From: Chlamydoabsidia padenii
Taxonomy: Eukaryota > Mucoromycota > Mucoromycetes > Mucorales > Cunninghamellaceae
Assembly (NCBI GenBank): GCA_025330725.1
Contig: JAIWND010000014.1
Span: 620,001 to 684,000, forward strand
Direction: 5' to 3'
Length of the DNA stretch: 64,000 nucleotides
Shown here: positions 24,583 to 36,111 of the stretch, one piece after another
How the letters are laid out: each line of letters starts with the position of its first letter
Position numbering within the stretch: the stretch's first letter is position 1
Program-made: the position numbers and the translations under genes
The notes under the pieces: generated by a model
What the model saw: the letters and a program-made list of their open reading frames with translations, nothing else
What the model was told of the DNA's origin: nothing
Database searches by the model: none

Positions 24583-25124
24583 ATGCAAGTTTCTTCCAAT
24601 GACTTGTTACCACCTTCTACAAACCAATCTTCCTTGTCGAATACGTTCACTCTTATTCCCTTCCTAAGTAATGACTGGTATGAAGCTGTCATGGTCATTA
24701 ATGTAAGTTTTTTAAAAAAAGACCATGCCTTCACGGCGGGATCTGCTGCATACTAATAGCGAATGTCTTTGTGCATTGCGCGCACGCTCTCTCTCTATCT
24801 CTCTCTCTTTTTTTATGATTTAGCTTTTGGCTTGATGGTGCATGGTCCAATGTTGTGTTAAAGTCACATTTGTTGCTACACCAAGTTGTGATTCGAATCA
24901 CCGGTAGAACTCCTGCTCACACATCTCGACTTGTTCTATCAACTAATTCAATACATGGTAAGTATTATGAATGACTCTATATACCTTTTATTAGCTCTTT
25001 TAACAAGTTTTTTTGTATGTTTGCTGGTTGGTCAGGACATCAAGTCATCCCAAACACAAAATGGTATCCTTGGTCATTTACGCGCCGATTCAATAATTTG
25101 AGTGGGCCCTTCAAATTATTTTGA
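24583..25124 (+). CDS. Unresolved small spliced gene, unrecognised
   Basis: A plus-strand exon from ATG 24583 to 24702 (MQVSSNDLLPPSTNQSSLS...) ends at a consensus GTAAGT donor. Two later exons (24824-24957 and 25036-25124) join in phase 1 and encode FWLDGAWSNVVLKSHLLL...ITGRTPAHTSRLVLST...TKWYPWSF, ending at TGA. Direct joining of exon 1 to 24824 gives an immediate stop. Insertion of an 11-nt exon (24760-24770, after CATACTAATAG) restores the frame but needs a weak GTGCAT donor. So this is either a gene with a micro-exon or a broken gene. A minus-strand ORF overlaps (24516-24734) but has no splice support. No family recognised. Confidence 0.4.
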
Positions 25125-25264
25125 CCTCTTCGTCTTTGGTGTCTTCCTTCTCTCCTTACTTGATCACATATTAAAGGTAACCATCCATCCATCCATCAAA
25201 CGAAGCATACATCCATCTATTCCTATTTAATTCTTACTAATCTTCTATTTTTTTTTTGTAATAG

Positions 25265-26138
25265 ATGCCTCCTAAATTCGACCCTAGTGAAGTAAAGATT
25301 ATTTACCTTCGTGCTACTGGTAATGATTGAATGGACATTGGATATATCGAAAACTAGATTGAATCAACTAACACATGTACTTTATTGATTCTTTTTGACT
25401 ATTGTCATTATAGGTGGTGAAGTTGGTGCTTCCAGTGCTCTTGGTAAGTGATGACTCGAACAAAATCGGATACATGGACGACGATAATTGAAAAAAAAAG
25501 GACAAACATCTCATTCAAACGGCTGACTCATCTTTTTGCTTTTTTTCCCTCTTTATCTTAATAGCCCCTAAGATCGGTCCTCTTGGTTTGTCCCCCAAGA
25601 AGGTTGGTGAAGATATCGCCAAGGGTACCAAGGAATGGAAGGGTCTCCGTGTCACTGTCCAATTGACCATCCAAAACCGTCAAGCTCAAGTGTCTGTTGT
25701 CCCCTCTGCTTCTTCTTTGGTCATCAAGGCCTTGAAGGAACCCCCACGAGACCGCAAGAAGGAAAAGAACATCAAGCACAGTGGTAACATCTCTTTGGAT
25801 GATGTGATCGAAATCGCCCGTACCATGCGCTTCAAGTCCTTTGCTCGTGAACTCTCTGGTACTGTCAAGGAAATCCTTGGTACTGCCCAATCTGTTGGTA
25901 AGTATTATTTACCTTTTGGATCCATCATACTCTATAACATGTTTTACTAACTCTTTTTCTTCTTCCTTAGGCTGCACCGTTGATGGCCAAAACCCTCAAG
26001 ATCTTTGCAAGGCCATTGATGCTGGTGAAGTTGAAATCCCTGTAAGTACATGAACGATCAACATACGAAAGTCTTTGAACGATGATGTCCTAACCCAATC
26101 TCTCTCTCTCTCTCTCTCTCTTTCTGTAGGAAAAATAA
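25265..26138 (+). CDS. RPL12: 60S ribosomal protein L12 (uL11)
   Basis: Five coding exons (25265-25319, 25414-25443, 25565-25897, 25971-26041, 26130-26138) give about 165 residues; the last exon codes only Glu-Lys-stop. The sequence starts [21 protein letters not shown] and contains [20 protein letters not shown] and GTAQSVGCTVDG, typical of eukaryotic uL11. It forms the base of the ribosomal stalk and contacts the GTPase centre. An intron sits immediately before the ATG (GTAACC...GTAATAG|ATG), so the leader is spliced. Codon use is strongly biased (GGT, TTG/CTT, AAG, ATC), as in the other highly expressed genes here. Confidence 0.97.
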
Positions 26139-26541
26139 ACTTGTTTGTTTCTCAATAAAATAATCTAGGCATCTATATAACTTCTTTGCTTTATTTTTAT
26201 TCTTGTTATTGTTGAAATGTGTTGTCATATATGTGGATAAGGTGGAGGGTATTTAATAAATGGTCTGTATAACGTCTATAATCAAGTTGGTTGTATATGT
26301 GTTATCGTTGTATCTATTGATGATGGTTTTGACATTCATGCAGCATGTGTATTGTTATTTTTAGGATCCAAATGTATTGAATAAGGCACCAAAACGTCAA
26401 CTTACCAAAAAGCAACAATCGTGTCTGAGTTGGGCGGAGTTGACGGTGCAATTTATCCGACTTCCGAGAGTATATAATACGAGGACGGAGTGATGTCTTT
26501 GTCTTTTCTTTTCTTTCTCTTTTAGGTTTTCGAGACAACAT
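26139..26541. other. Intergenic between RPL12 and the gamma-glutamyltransferase gene
   Basis: RPL12 AATAAA just after the stop, then AT-rich DNA. A GGGCGGAGTTGAC motif variant at about 26431-26443 and a CT-rich leader precede the next start. No gene seen. Confidence 0.6.
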
Positions 26542-27408
26542 ATGACTAATCAAAATACCTCTTCTTCTGTAACTCGTGAACACGAAACTGAACCTCTTTT
26601 AAACGATACTGGTATAAGGTCACGACAATGGCATTTGTTTAAAAAGCGTAACGTTTTGACAGCTGTGCTTGTCTTCTGTGGGCTGAGTTTGATTTTGATT
26701 TCAATCCTGCCCGCCCGAAATAAAAAAGGTAACCCGAAAATAAAAAACGCCTTTCTCCCTCTCTTTTACTTTTAACTTGACATTTACTTCTTTGTATTAG
26801 ACGATGGATTCCAGGGCCGCATGGTAATTGGTACTCACGGTGGTGTTGCTGTTGAAGCTGAACAATGCTCAAACGTTGGTGTACAAAGTAAGTATTTTTT
26901 TGTATTCCTTACTTATCTAACCCTATTACCTTTATTCTCTCTCTCTCTCTCTCTCTCTCTCTAGTACTCAAACAAGGAGGAAATGCTGTTGACTCTGCCA
27001 TCGCATCTGCTTTATGTATTGGTGTTATTAACAATCATGCTACGGGTAATGAACACAAAGAAAAGAAGGAGGGATAAAGACTTTACTTTTTGCACCCACT
27101 GACTTTGACAACTTGTTTGCCTTCTCTCTGAATAGGAATCGGTGGGTAAGTTGAACAAAAAAAACTTTTAAGCGATTCGTGAATGGTGTTGATGTGACAT
27201 TGTAGGAACTTTATTATATTAACTTTGTATTTTAATACTCTAGAGGCGGTTTTATGTTGATAAGGTCACCCAATGGTACTTATGATGTTATCGACTTTAG
27301 GGAACAAGCTCCTGCCAAAGCTCATCAAGATATGTTTGTTGACGATCCCTTGCTTGCTCAAGTTGGTGCCCTAGCTATTGCAACCCCAGTAAGTAAATCC
27401 TATCTTTA

Positions 27409-27452
<44 letters not shown>

Positions 27453-29357
27453 AAAAAGGCTCACTGAATTGAAACTCTATTATCTTTGTAGGGCGAAATA
27501 CGTGGATTCGAACTGGCACACCAAAGGTAATTACTTGAAAGTAGAAAGAGTCTTTGATCTGATACCAACTTCTTTCCAACTTGGTCTACCATATTAGGCA
27601 CGGCCAACTGAAATGGGATGAACTTTTTGAACCAGCCATACGAATCGCTCGGGATGGATTTATTGCTACCTCGTTTTTGGAAGGACGATTAAAGGTAAGG
27701 AGGGAGGGAGGGTATTCAAGTTGGATAACTAACCTTGACTGCATTCTCCTTACTTACAATTAGTTGGCTGAAGAATGGATTATGAAATCTCAGGTATGGA
27801 TGGATGTATATGCTCCTAATGGCACATTGGCAAAAGCAGGGGATTTGATACGACGACCAGCATTGGCAAATACACTTGAAACGATTGCAAACGAGGGACC
27901 TGATGCTTTTTATAAGGTATGACTAAAAACAGTGATGGGAATACTGATTACATTTACTTTTGTCTATATATAGGGTCCAATTGCAGAAAGTATGATTCGA
28001 ACCATCCAAGAAAATGGCGGTATACTAACTATGGAGGACATGGCGGCATCCAAAGCTATTATTCGACCGACAGCACACACATACTATCATGGACGGAAAA
28101 TCACAACTGCCACTGCACCCACAAGCGGGCCTGTCTTACTGGCCATGTTAAACATTCTGGAACGGTATAATCTATTTGCACAAGGCGAAACAACATTGAA
28201 CATGCACCGTATGGTAGAAGCCTTCAAGTATGGATATGCATTCAGGACTGAAATGGGGGATCCTGATTATTTGGACATTGATGATCGTATGGATGAAATC
28301 ATAACCAAGGACTGGGCATCTATTGTGCGTCAAAACATTTCTGACGTAAGTACAATTGGGAAGAGGGTGGGACTCACAGACTAATTGGGTTTATATATAG
28401 TATAGAACATTCCCTCCAACATACTATCAACCTAAATACGATCATATTGACTCTCATGGAACAATGCACTTATCGGTGGTGGACGAAAATGATGGTGCTG
28501 TGGCTTTAACTTCGACAATGAACCTTTTATTTGGGTCAAGACTTATGGATGCTCAAACAGGTGTGATCTTCAATGATCAAATGGATGACTTTTCTATCCC
28601 TGGGTAAGTTGAAACAAAGTAAATGTGCACCATGTAGATCATCTCTTCTAACCCTGCTTTTTTTTTTTTTAGTGTCCCCAATTTGTTTGGTTTATCTCCT
28701 AGCAAGAATAACTATGTTGGTAAGAGAGAGAAAAAAAAAAGATTATATATATGATCATTCATGTACGCATCAAACATTTGTATTATAAATAGAACCAGGA
28801 AAACGACCATTATCATCTATTACTCCTGTCATTGTAGAATACGATAACACATTTGAATTGGTATTAGGTGGATCGGGTGGCTCTTTAATTCCAACGTCTG
28901 TTACTGGGGTAAGGGAATGCTCTGCGGTTCGGGATCGGCAATGACGTTCAAGAATTAATTTGCATAGGGGATGAATACTAATGATCTTGAATAATATATA
29001 TATAGGTTCTATTGAATGTATTAGACTACAAAAAGGATCTTTACTCTGCCACTGAATCACCTCGTCTTCATCATCAACTGGTTCCAAATATTGTATTGAT
29101 GGAAGAAGATAAAAATATAAATTTGATGCAAGCATTGAATGAACGTGGTCATCAGGTAAGAGAAAAGAAGGGGTTGGAGGCGGGGGGGTTGAACGTACAT
29201 GATCTAATGACTCGATTTATCTTATATTTATCAATAGATTTTTGTCCTACCAACTGAATATCATGTATCTGCAGTACAAGGCATCCAAAAACTCGCAAAT
29301 GGTCATCTAGGCGCTGTCAGCGATCCAAGAAAACACGGATTGGCGGCAGCTTATTGA
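26542..29357 (+). CDS. Gamma-glutamyltransferase / glutathione hydrolase, membrane anchored
   Basis: More than ten exons encode about 600 residues. The N-terminus is cytosolic (MTNQNTSSSVTREHETEPLL) with a hydrophobic anchor at about residues 39-57, as in type II membrane GGTs. Conserved blocks are GGVAVEAEQCSNVGVQILKQ, GGNAVDSAIASALCIGVINN, TGIGGGGFML, DFREQAPA, and the autocleavage site HGTMHLSVVD, whose Thr becomes the small-subunit nucleophile. Also present are TSTMNLLFGSRLMDAQTG and GGSGGSLIPTSVTGV. The enzyme cleaves gamma-glutamyl bonds of glutathione outside the cytosol or in the vacuole. A 10-nt exon lies within the GIGGGG block, and a later intron holds a 40-T run. The catalytic residues I can see are all present. 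Confidence 0.93.
27136..27145 (+). other. 10-nt micro-exon in the gamma-glutamyltransferase gene
   Basis: The exon GAATCGGTGG lies between TGAATAG| and |GTAAGT. Joined as G|GA ATC GGT GG|A it restores ATGIGGGGFM, a conserved GGT block; skipping it would shift the frame. Confidence 0.85.
27412..27451 (+). repeat. Poly(T) tract, 40 T, in an intron
   Basis: Uninterrupted run of 40 T in the intron after ...AIATP, between donor GTAAGT and acceptor TTTGTAG. It sits where a polypyrimidine tract would, but is far longer than needed. Confidence 0.9.
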
Positions 29358-29701
29358 TGGATCTCAAGGTTGGTATTTGTTATGGAAATAGATATAGATT
29401 GTAAAATCCGTTGTATCAAATATATAGTCCCCCCCCCCTTCCCACATTATCTGTAACAATATCATTTAGCTAATACTGCATGTATTTATAATCCAACCTT
29501 AATAAACAACCTTTTTTTTTTTTGTCTACCAGTATGTCATATGATGTGCATTGTGGGTGTAATCAATTACTTTGGTTTTTATTGTTTTAAAAGGCTATAA
29601 TAATAATAATAATAATACTATGACTAGTTTAAATAAGATGATAATAATAAAGGGTGTAGGGTAAAAGGGGCGCTATTTTAATTTGGTGGTATAGTGCCGT
29701 T
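29358..29701. other. Convergent 3' spacer
   Basis: Tail-to-tail region between the GGT gene and the minus-strand low-complexity gene. Holds AATAAA-like signals for the plus strand (29502-29506 region) and TAA repeats around 29600. No gene seen. Confidence 0.6.
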
Positions 29702-32700
29702 TCAGCAGCGAGAAGGAATCCAGGAATACGTTGATCGAGAGGAAGACACCTTGGCAGGCTTCTGTTGTTGTTGTTGTTGTTGCAATCGAGGAATCGAAGT
29801 AGAAAACCGAGGAGCCCGGGGCAAGAAAGATCGTAAAGACGGACGTTGTAAAGAGTAGCTTGATGTCGGCTTTTTCGATTCAATGAGGGAACCTTCGGCA
29901 ATGGTATTATCATCGTCGTCCTCGTCATGGGTCGTTTTGTGTTGCTTTTGTTCTTGACGCTTTTTTCGTCCTTTTTGTCCCAATTTAGATTCGGTGATGA
30001 CCATTGAGGTGGATTTCTTCATATCTGTTGGATGATGTCGATGGTGTCGAGAAGAGTGGTTGCAATAATGCCTGTGTCGGTGAGAACAGCATGGGGTTGG
30101 TAAATAGGTGCAACAAGAGGGTGGGGTGGCAGGTACTGGAATCGATGACGGATGACTCCCACAAAGAGAATGGCCGTATGACTGTGGTGGTGGACAGCAA
30201 GGTGGTAGTGGTCCATGTGTACATGAGTGACAAGAAGGTGATCGGATACTATGTGTTGAAGGGATTCTACTGGTACACGCTGGTTGTTGGTGATGGTGAT
30301 TGTCGGAGTTGCATGCTGCATGAACTGTCGAGTGATTAGAATCCCGACGCTGGTGTGGGTGTCCAAGATCATCCACTTGTTCATGCTGTTGTTGATATCC
30401 ATTGTTTTTGTTGCAATCCAAAGTCGACTTTTCTGTTGTTTCTTGTTGCTTGGAATCATCTACTGCTAAGCTATCACAGCTGCTTGATGGTGTGATGGTT
30501 GGTAATGAAGGCAATGAGAATCTGCGTCGACGGCGTGTTTGGCGATGCTGCTTTGCCATGATTTTTAATTGCATCTGTTGTTGTATTTTTGTCGGTAGAT
30601 GATCCACGAAGGATGGGATTTCGAGTTTTTCATCCAAGCCGCTATTGTCTTTGATTTTCTTTGGTGTACAAGATTTGGTTGCTGCTGCTGGTGAGATGGT
30701 GTGCTGCGTGCTGCTGCAAGAAGAATCCAATACGTTTGTCTTGTTCTGTCCGCCTTTATGATTATCGCTACCAACGCTGCTTTTGCTGATTGTTGTATTT
30801 GGTGAGGAAGAAAGAGAGTGCTGCTTTTCGTGATTGCTGCTTCCTGATGATAAGGATACCGATGAGTTTGCCAAAGATGATGACGAGAGTTCTTCTGCTG
30901 CTGATGGCTGTTCAGCTAACTTTGATTCAACTTTATGCGAATTCGAGGACGGTGAGTAAGAGGATGGTAAGAAGGAGGCAGGCAGTTCCATGATCGTATT
31001 TTCAGATGTATCCGATGATGAATTAACTGGTCTGTCGTCTGTTGTTGGAGTCCCATTATCTTCACCCAAATGTTTGGACTTTTTTATAGGTTGACCAGGA
31101 GTTGAATTGGATACAGAGAGTTGAGGCTTGTAAGATCGAGGCATTGCTGACATTGATTTCCGCTGCTGAGCCCGTATATTATTGCTGCTGGTACTGGTGC
31201 TGATCTTGTTGAGTTGTGAATTCGAGTCCGCCATCATTGTTGATCGAAGCAAGCATCCTGGTGAGCCATAGTTCATCCTATCCATCATCATCGCCCTGTC
31301 ATTGTAATTGTGTTGTTGATACTGGCCAATACCTCCATATACCGAAGCAGACCGAGGGAATACTTGCTTTTGATTGTTGTTGAGCTTTCGATAGGAGGTG
31401 GATTGAGGAATCATCATGATGGAACCTTGGTGGGGTTGCTGGTGAATAGTGTTCAACTGTGCCGGATTATAGGGTGGTAATACAATGTCGGATTGATAAG
31501 GAAACAAAGCGGTTTGTCGCCAATGTTGTTGTTGTTGTTGTTGTTGAGGTACACGTTCCTGATCTAATCCTAAAGATGCCTTGTCACCGTTTACGCCGCC
31601 CTTAGATCCAGAATAAGCAGCAGCAGCAATAGAAGTAGTAGCACTTGACATGGATCGAGGCAATTGATGATGAAGATCCGTCATCATAGAAGAAGATCGT
31701 ACCACAGAGTTTGTTGTCATCGGAGGTATCAGTTGATTGAACGATGTTGAGGCAAATGTTGGACCAGTAGTATAAACAAGTGGTGATTTTGATTGCTGCT
31801 TTAACATGGGATCGAGATGGTTCAATGATGGCATAGATGGTGAAGGAAGGAATGGACGCCGAGTCATCTGGTTGAGCATAGTCTGTTGAACTGGCTGTGT
31901 TTGTTGAGGCCGTTGGAATGACAGGTGGTTCAATGATGGCGATGGTGAGAGTAAAGTTTGAGTGTGTTGAGACTGGTCTGCCTGTTGTGGTGGGGGTGGT
32001 GATGGTGATACCAACTGATTGGTGTTTGATTGCATGGATCGTCGGCACTCTTGTCGATGTCGCTCTTTCATCCGATTCATTGATACATCTGTTGCCTGAG
32101 AATATTGATTACGTTTGACTTGATTGTTACTGTTGTTGTCATGAGATACTTTATTCAGGGTGATCAATGTTGACGATGATGATGTTGTTATTGTTGTAGG
32201 TTGAATGTGTTGATTCAACTGCAAACTTGATTGTGATGGCTGTATCATGTTTCTTGATGGTTGATTACAAATATCCATTCCCCCCGATATAAGGTGTTTA
32301 TCACCATCCAAAGTTGTCAAAGTATCTAATTGAGCCCCCGCATATGTTGTCCCCATTATGTCTTCATTATTTTGGTCAAATGAAGAAATGGTGTAGAGTG
32401 AGTTGTTTTGTGCCAATAATGCAGGTGAAGAAGGTGATGCAAATAATGGCGGAGGTGACGATAATTTCGTAGTTGGTGCAAGTGAAGGAGTTGCTGCAGA
32501 AGTAGGAGTTACCACCACCGACGAATCTTGTGTAGAAGATGAGGAAGAAGGAGGAGAGCAAGGAGAGTGACTAGGAGTTTCAGGAGCCATTCTGCAAGAT
32601 GTGGGTGTGTGAGTTTGAGCCATATTTTGTTGATAAATGCTTGATCTATTGTTTTCAGAGAATCCACTGATTGTCCTTTTTTGTTGATCATGTTGGTAGT

Positions 32701-32836
32701 AACTTTGTTGTGATTGATGTTGTTGAGACTGGTCATCAGGGTGAGGTGGTCTACTTTTTAATGAAGAATGGCGTTGGTTTCTTGAAGTAGGCGGTGGTGG
32801 CAAATAAGGAGCATCTACACCTACATAAACACATAT

Positions 32837-32876
<40 letters not shown>

Positions 32877-33241
32877 TTATTTGTCATTAGTATAAAACTG
32901 ATATCATTTTGATATACAAACATTGACCATTCACTTTTTTTTTTTTTTTTTTTTTTTGCCTCTTTACCTTCTATTGTGCTCGTGTCTTCAATACCATGAC
33001 CTTTCCATTCACCCAATACATCGTCCAAGAGGCTACTACTGTTACCACCATGCGCAAAAGTCAATGGTTCATTATCGGGTCGGATTTTCGTGCTGATCGG
33101 CTGTTGTCGTCCTTTGTGCTGGTGTGATAATGAGGCACCAGTCATGTCGACATTAGTCTTTTTGTTGTGTGTTGAGGAGATGGAATGAATGGACCCTTGT
33201 TTCTTTTTCTTTTTAAACCAAGATTTAAAGAGTTTGCCCAT
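29702..33241 (-). CDS. Low-complexity protein with possible N-myristoylated basic N-terminus
   Basis: Exon 1 33241-32968 and exon 2 32820-29702 give 1130 residues. The N-terminus MGKLFKSWFKKKKKQGS has Gly2 and a polybasic cluster, which could anchor it to membranes (inference). Most of the protein is Ser, Gln, Pro, His, Asn-rich without a recognisable domain. Near the C-terminus, residues ~990-1060 are unusually rich in Cys and His (PSCHSCTHGPLPPCC, CCSHRHRHYCNHSSRHHRHH), followed by KKSTSM and an acidic DEDDDDN stretch. The start at 33241 is preferred over an upstream in-frame codon inside the hydrophobic leader-like stretch. Promoter-type TTCAAACCCCG lies about 110 bp upstream. I do not recognise the family; disordered-scaffold character is only an impression. 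Confidence 0.65.
32821..32967 (-). other. Intron carrying complementary A23 and T37 runs
   Basis: Read on the minus strand this intron has A23 just after the donor (plus 32935-32957) and T37 just before the acceptor (plus 32838-32874). The two runs could pair and bring the splice sites together. Confidence 0.8.
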
Positions 33242-36111
33242 GTTAAAAAGAAGAAGAAGAAGATAAAATAAAAAAAGTGTTGGAGAGACGAAAGAGAAGC
33301 ACAAAAGAGGAAAGCGTCTGACCGCTCCCAAATAAAACTTTCGGGATATTCAAACCCCGATTGTTGAGATGCATACAGGTCTTTGACTTTCCCCTTTCAC
33401 GGTAGAATATGCATCGACTTTATTGCACAACATGGTTAATTGTTATCATCACCCGGTTTGTTGTTTTTGTTGTATGAAATCGAATTCTAGATTACATTGA
33501 TCAGCATTATCATAACTATGTATTCTTAACTTGATGGCACTCGATGATTTTATCAAAGATCACACGATGTTATGAAATACATACGTGCCTTAGTTCACTC
33601 TTATTAATTAGATCAAACCACGGACATGGCACAACAATGGAAACATGAAAAAGATGACTCTCCTGATGTGTTCATTTTCATTACGCCTCTCTCCTACTAT
33701 TCTATATCCATTTGAACAGACCTTTTCAAATCCCGCCTTTTTTTTTTTTTTTTTTTTTTTAGGTTCCCTTTCTTTCTTTTCTTTCCTTCTTTCTTTCTAT
33801 CTCTTCCCACTTTTTTAAATCGACTGAATCATGTCAACGATATATACTTCATTATAAACCAACTGACTAAATGCACACGGACATGCAACTAGATTAAGGT
33901 AAAACTAAAACTAAAACTAAAAACCACGTTAAAAGTGGAAAAGAGGAAACTATTCAGGTGGATCCCCCTTCCTACTCCTTCTACCTCCCCTTTATTACCA
34001 ACTAATTCAAAACACTTGGCTTTTTCTTTTTTTAGGAACTCTGCAACACGACTTTACACTATTTATGCCAACTATTGGAAAATTGTACTGTAGATCAATA
34101 ATGGTGGCTTCTAGGGATGCTGTCTGCTGGTGGCAATAGATTATATTTTTTTGGAACCTTCTATTCACAAAAAGGAGGGAAACGGCATCCTTAGTCAATT
34201 GGCCCAAGCTTTACATACATGTCCTTAAGTGCCTTCAATATGCTTAAACTACGTAGGTGGAAATAGAAAAAAAGGCAGAGAGGAGGGGAATAGGGAGGGG
34301 GGGGAGGAATACTAACCACACCTCTTTAATCATTAAAAGATGGATAACATAAAACTAACAGACCAAAAGACATTCTTTTTTTTTTAACAACCTAGGATGA
34401 CACGGGTTTTTTGTGTAAAGTATATACATGCTATTGGCCATTGTATGTGTATTGATTGCAATGTGGACAAGTAAGTATTACTGAAGAACAAATGCAGGGA
34501 TTGATGATCATCATTACTTACATTTTTGACTTTAATGGCCAATAAATCTTTTGTGGGTCGCCTGGCTTTAAATGGAAATTAAGGTATTATCAAAGGCTGG
34601 GTGGGTATTGAAGAATGAAGAACCAATGAAGAACTCACCTTGCTTGATATTTTTAGGTCATCAGCAGCAGCATTAGTATCAATATCATCATTCAAAGAAC
34701 ATGACGAATCAGTCTGGTGGTATTACCCTTTTTAATAGTATGTCCTTTTAGCTTTCCTCCTTTTTTTAACCTGTTGGTGATACTGTTTCATCTTGTTATA
34801 TCAAATAAAAAACTACTTTTTTTTTTAATACAGTCACCTGCTGATGTCTTTATATGTTGGAATGTGGGGATGCGTGTGGCCATTTTAGATCCATTGTAGG
34901 GAAATGGGGGAAATAATATGATATTTTTAGATATCTAAAGGAATGATGATACTCTATTCTTTGACTACATGTCCATTACCATTGTCAAGATGTGTGGGTG
35001 GTTTTAGTATTCCTTGTGTTGCTTCGATTGTTGTGGTCAATGCGTATTTTATATCAAAACATATATTTTTATATACGTATGTGTGTACTTTAATTGGCCT
35101 GAAATGATATGTTGGTGATACCTTTACGATAATCATAGGCGTATTGTGTAGAGACGGGTAGTAAGAATCTGACCAAATCAAGTGAACAATGAATGAACTG
35201 GCTTGGTGAATCGGGATTTCAATTTCACTCATCTGACATTGGTCTTTGTGAACTAATGTCTTCCATTTATCTTATTAATCATTGATAAGAGACTACAAAT
35301 ATCTACGTATGTCAGAACAGGATGAGTATACTAATGAGGTTCATAGTGATTTACTGAAAGATGAGGGACCCCTCTTCAAGTCGGGGTTTAAATGTTGTAA
35401 TATAGAAAAGGTTAAAGTTCCACAGGCGTACATTATAGTGGATTCCGTTGCCTTGACCAATACTGTATTCCAGTCTTCACTCTTTCTGCCTTGTTTGTAC
35501 AGAGATACATGGATCACTCATTTGCTATCTACTTGGTCTTTTTTTTTTTTTCTCACACCAAAGTTAGCGATGATCCTTCTTTTATCTTATTCACGCACTA
35601 TTACGTATTGTGATATTTGTGATGGTTTCATTCTTTTCTTTTTTCTTTCTTGCATTAATAAGGATCCAGGTACCGCCGAACTAGACTAATTATAAAACTG
35701 TCTCGTCAATCTGTGTAACCCAAAAATCCGGGACACACTTTCTTTTTCAAAAAAAAGTACCAACTTCAACTATATGGAGTACATCATCATATAAGCAATA
35801 TAGCGGAAGGTATATATCTATATGATATTTGATTAGTTTTGTACAAACAGTAATAATAATAAAAAGTAAACTAAGAACATCCCTTTTTGGAAGAATCGGG
35901 ATTTGAACTTTTGGGATAAAAATACAAAATCGGGGCCATCTCTTTTTTTGCTTCTCTTTCACTTTCTTTCTACTTTATTATAAAGTAAATCTCCAACTTT
36001 TTTTTTTTTATATATATATATCTACTTGACACTTACTTTTACTCACTTTTTTCAAAAACTGATTCTTATTGTATCGGTTTGAATTGGTTTTTTGTTGATC
36101 AACACCACGGC
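33242..36111. other. 2.9 kb intergenic region, no confident gene
   Basis: Contains motif copies TTTTCAAATCCCGCC (33723-33737), CGGGATTTCAA (35212-35222) and CGGGATTTGAAC (35897-35908). A possible minus-strand spliced unit lies at 34.4-34.9 kb: an exon-like stretch TDSSCSLNDDIDTNAAADD ends at a GTGAGT donor, and a later stretch reads LTCPHCNQYTYNGQ and then stops, but the frames could not be joined. A plus-strand 135-codon stretch (35282-35689) contains poly-Phe and no splice or start support. The last motif copy and the CT-rich DNA after it are the promoter of the Sel1 gene. Confidence 0.45.

Noticed and set aside
24516..24734. 72-codon minus-strand ORF
   Set aside because: It overlaps a plus-strand exon with promoter motif, ATG and consensus donor; no support of its own. 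Kept only as an alternative.
24885..24905. GTGATTCGAATCAC as a tRNA T-arm
   Set aside because: Neither strand gives a cloverleaf; the stretch lies in an open coding frame.
25444..25564. Box C/D snoRNA in RPL12 intron 2 (GTGATGA ... CTGA)
   Set aside because: The C box abuts the 5' splice site, there is no closing stem, and no rRNA match was recognised.
33723..33737. tRNA T-arm / B-box reading of TTTTCAAATCCCGCC followed by a T-run
   Set aside because: No acceptor stem, D-arm or A box upstream, and the leading GG of the B box is missing in nearly all copies.
35282..35689. 135-codon plus-strand frame
   Set aside because: No ATG at its start, poly-Phe from a T-run, and no homology or splice signals.
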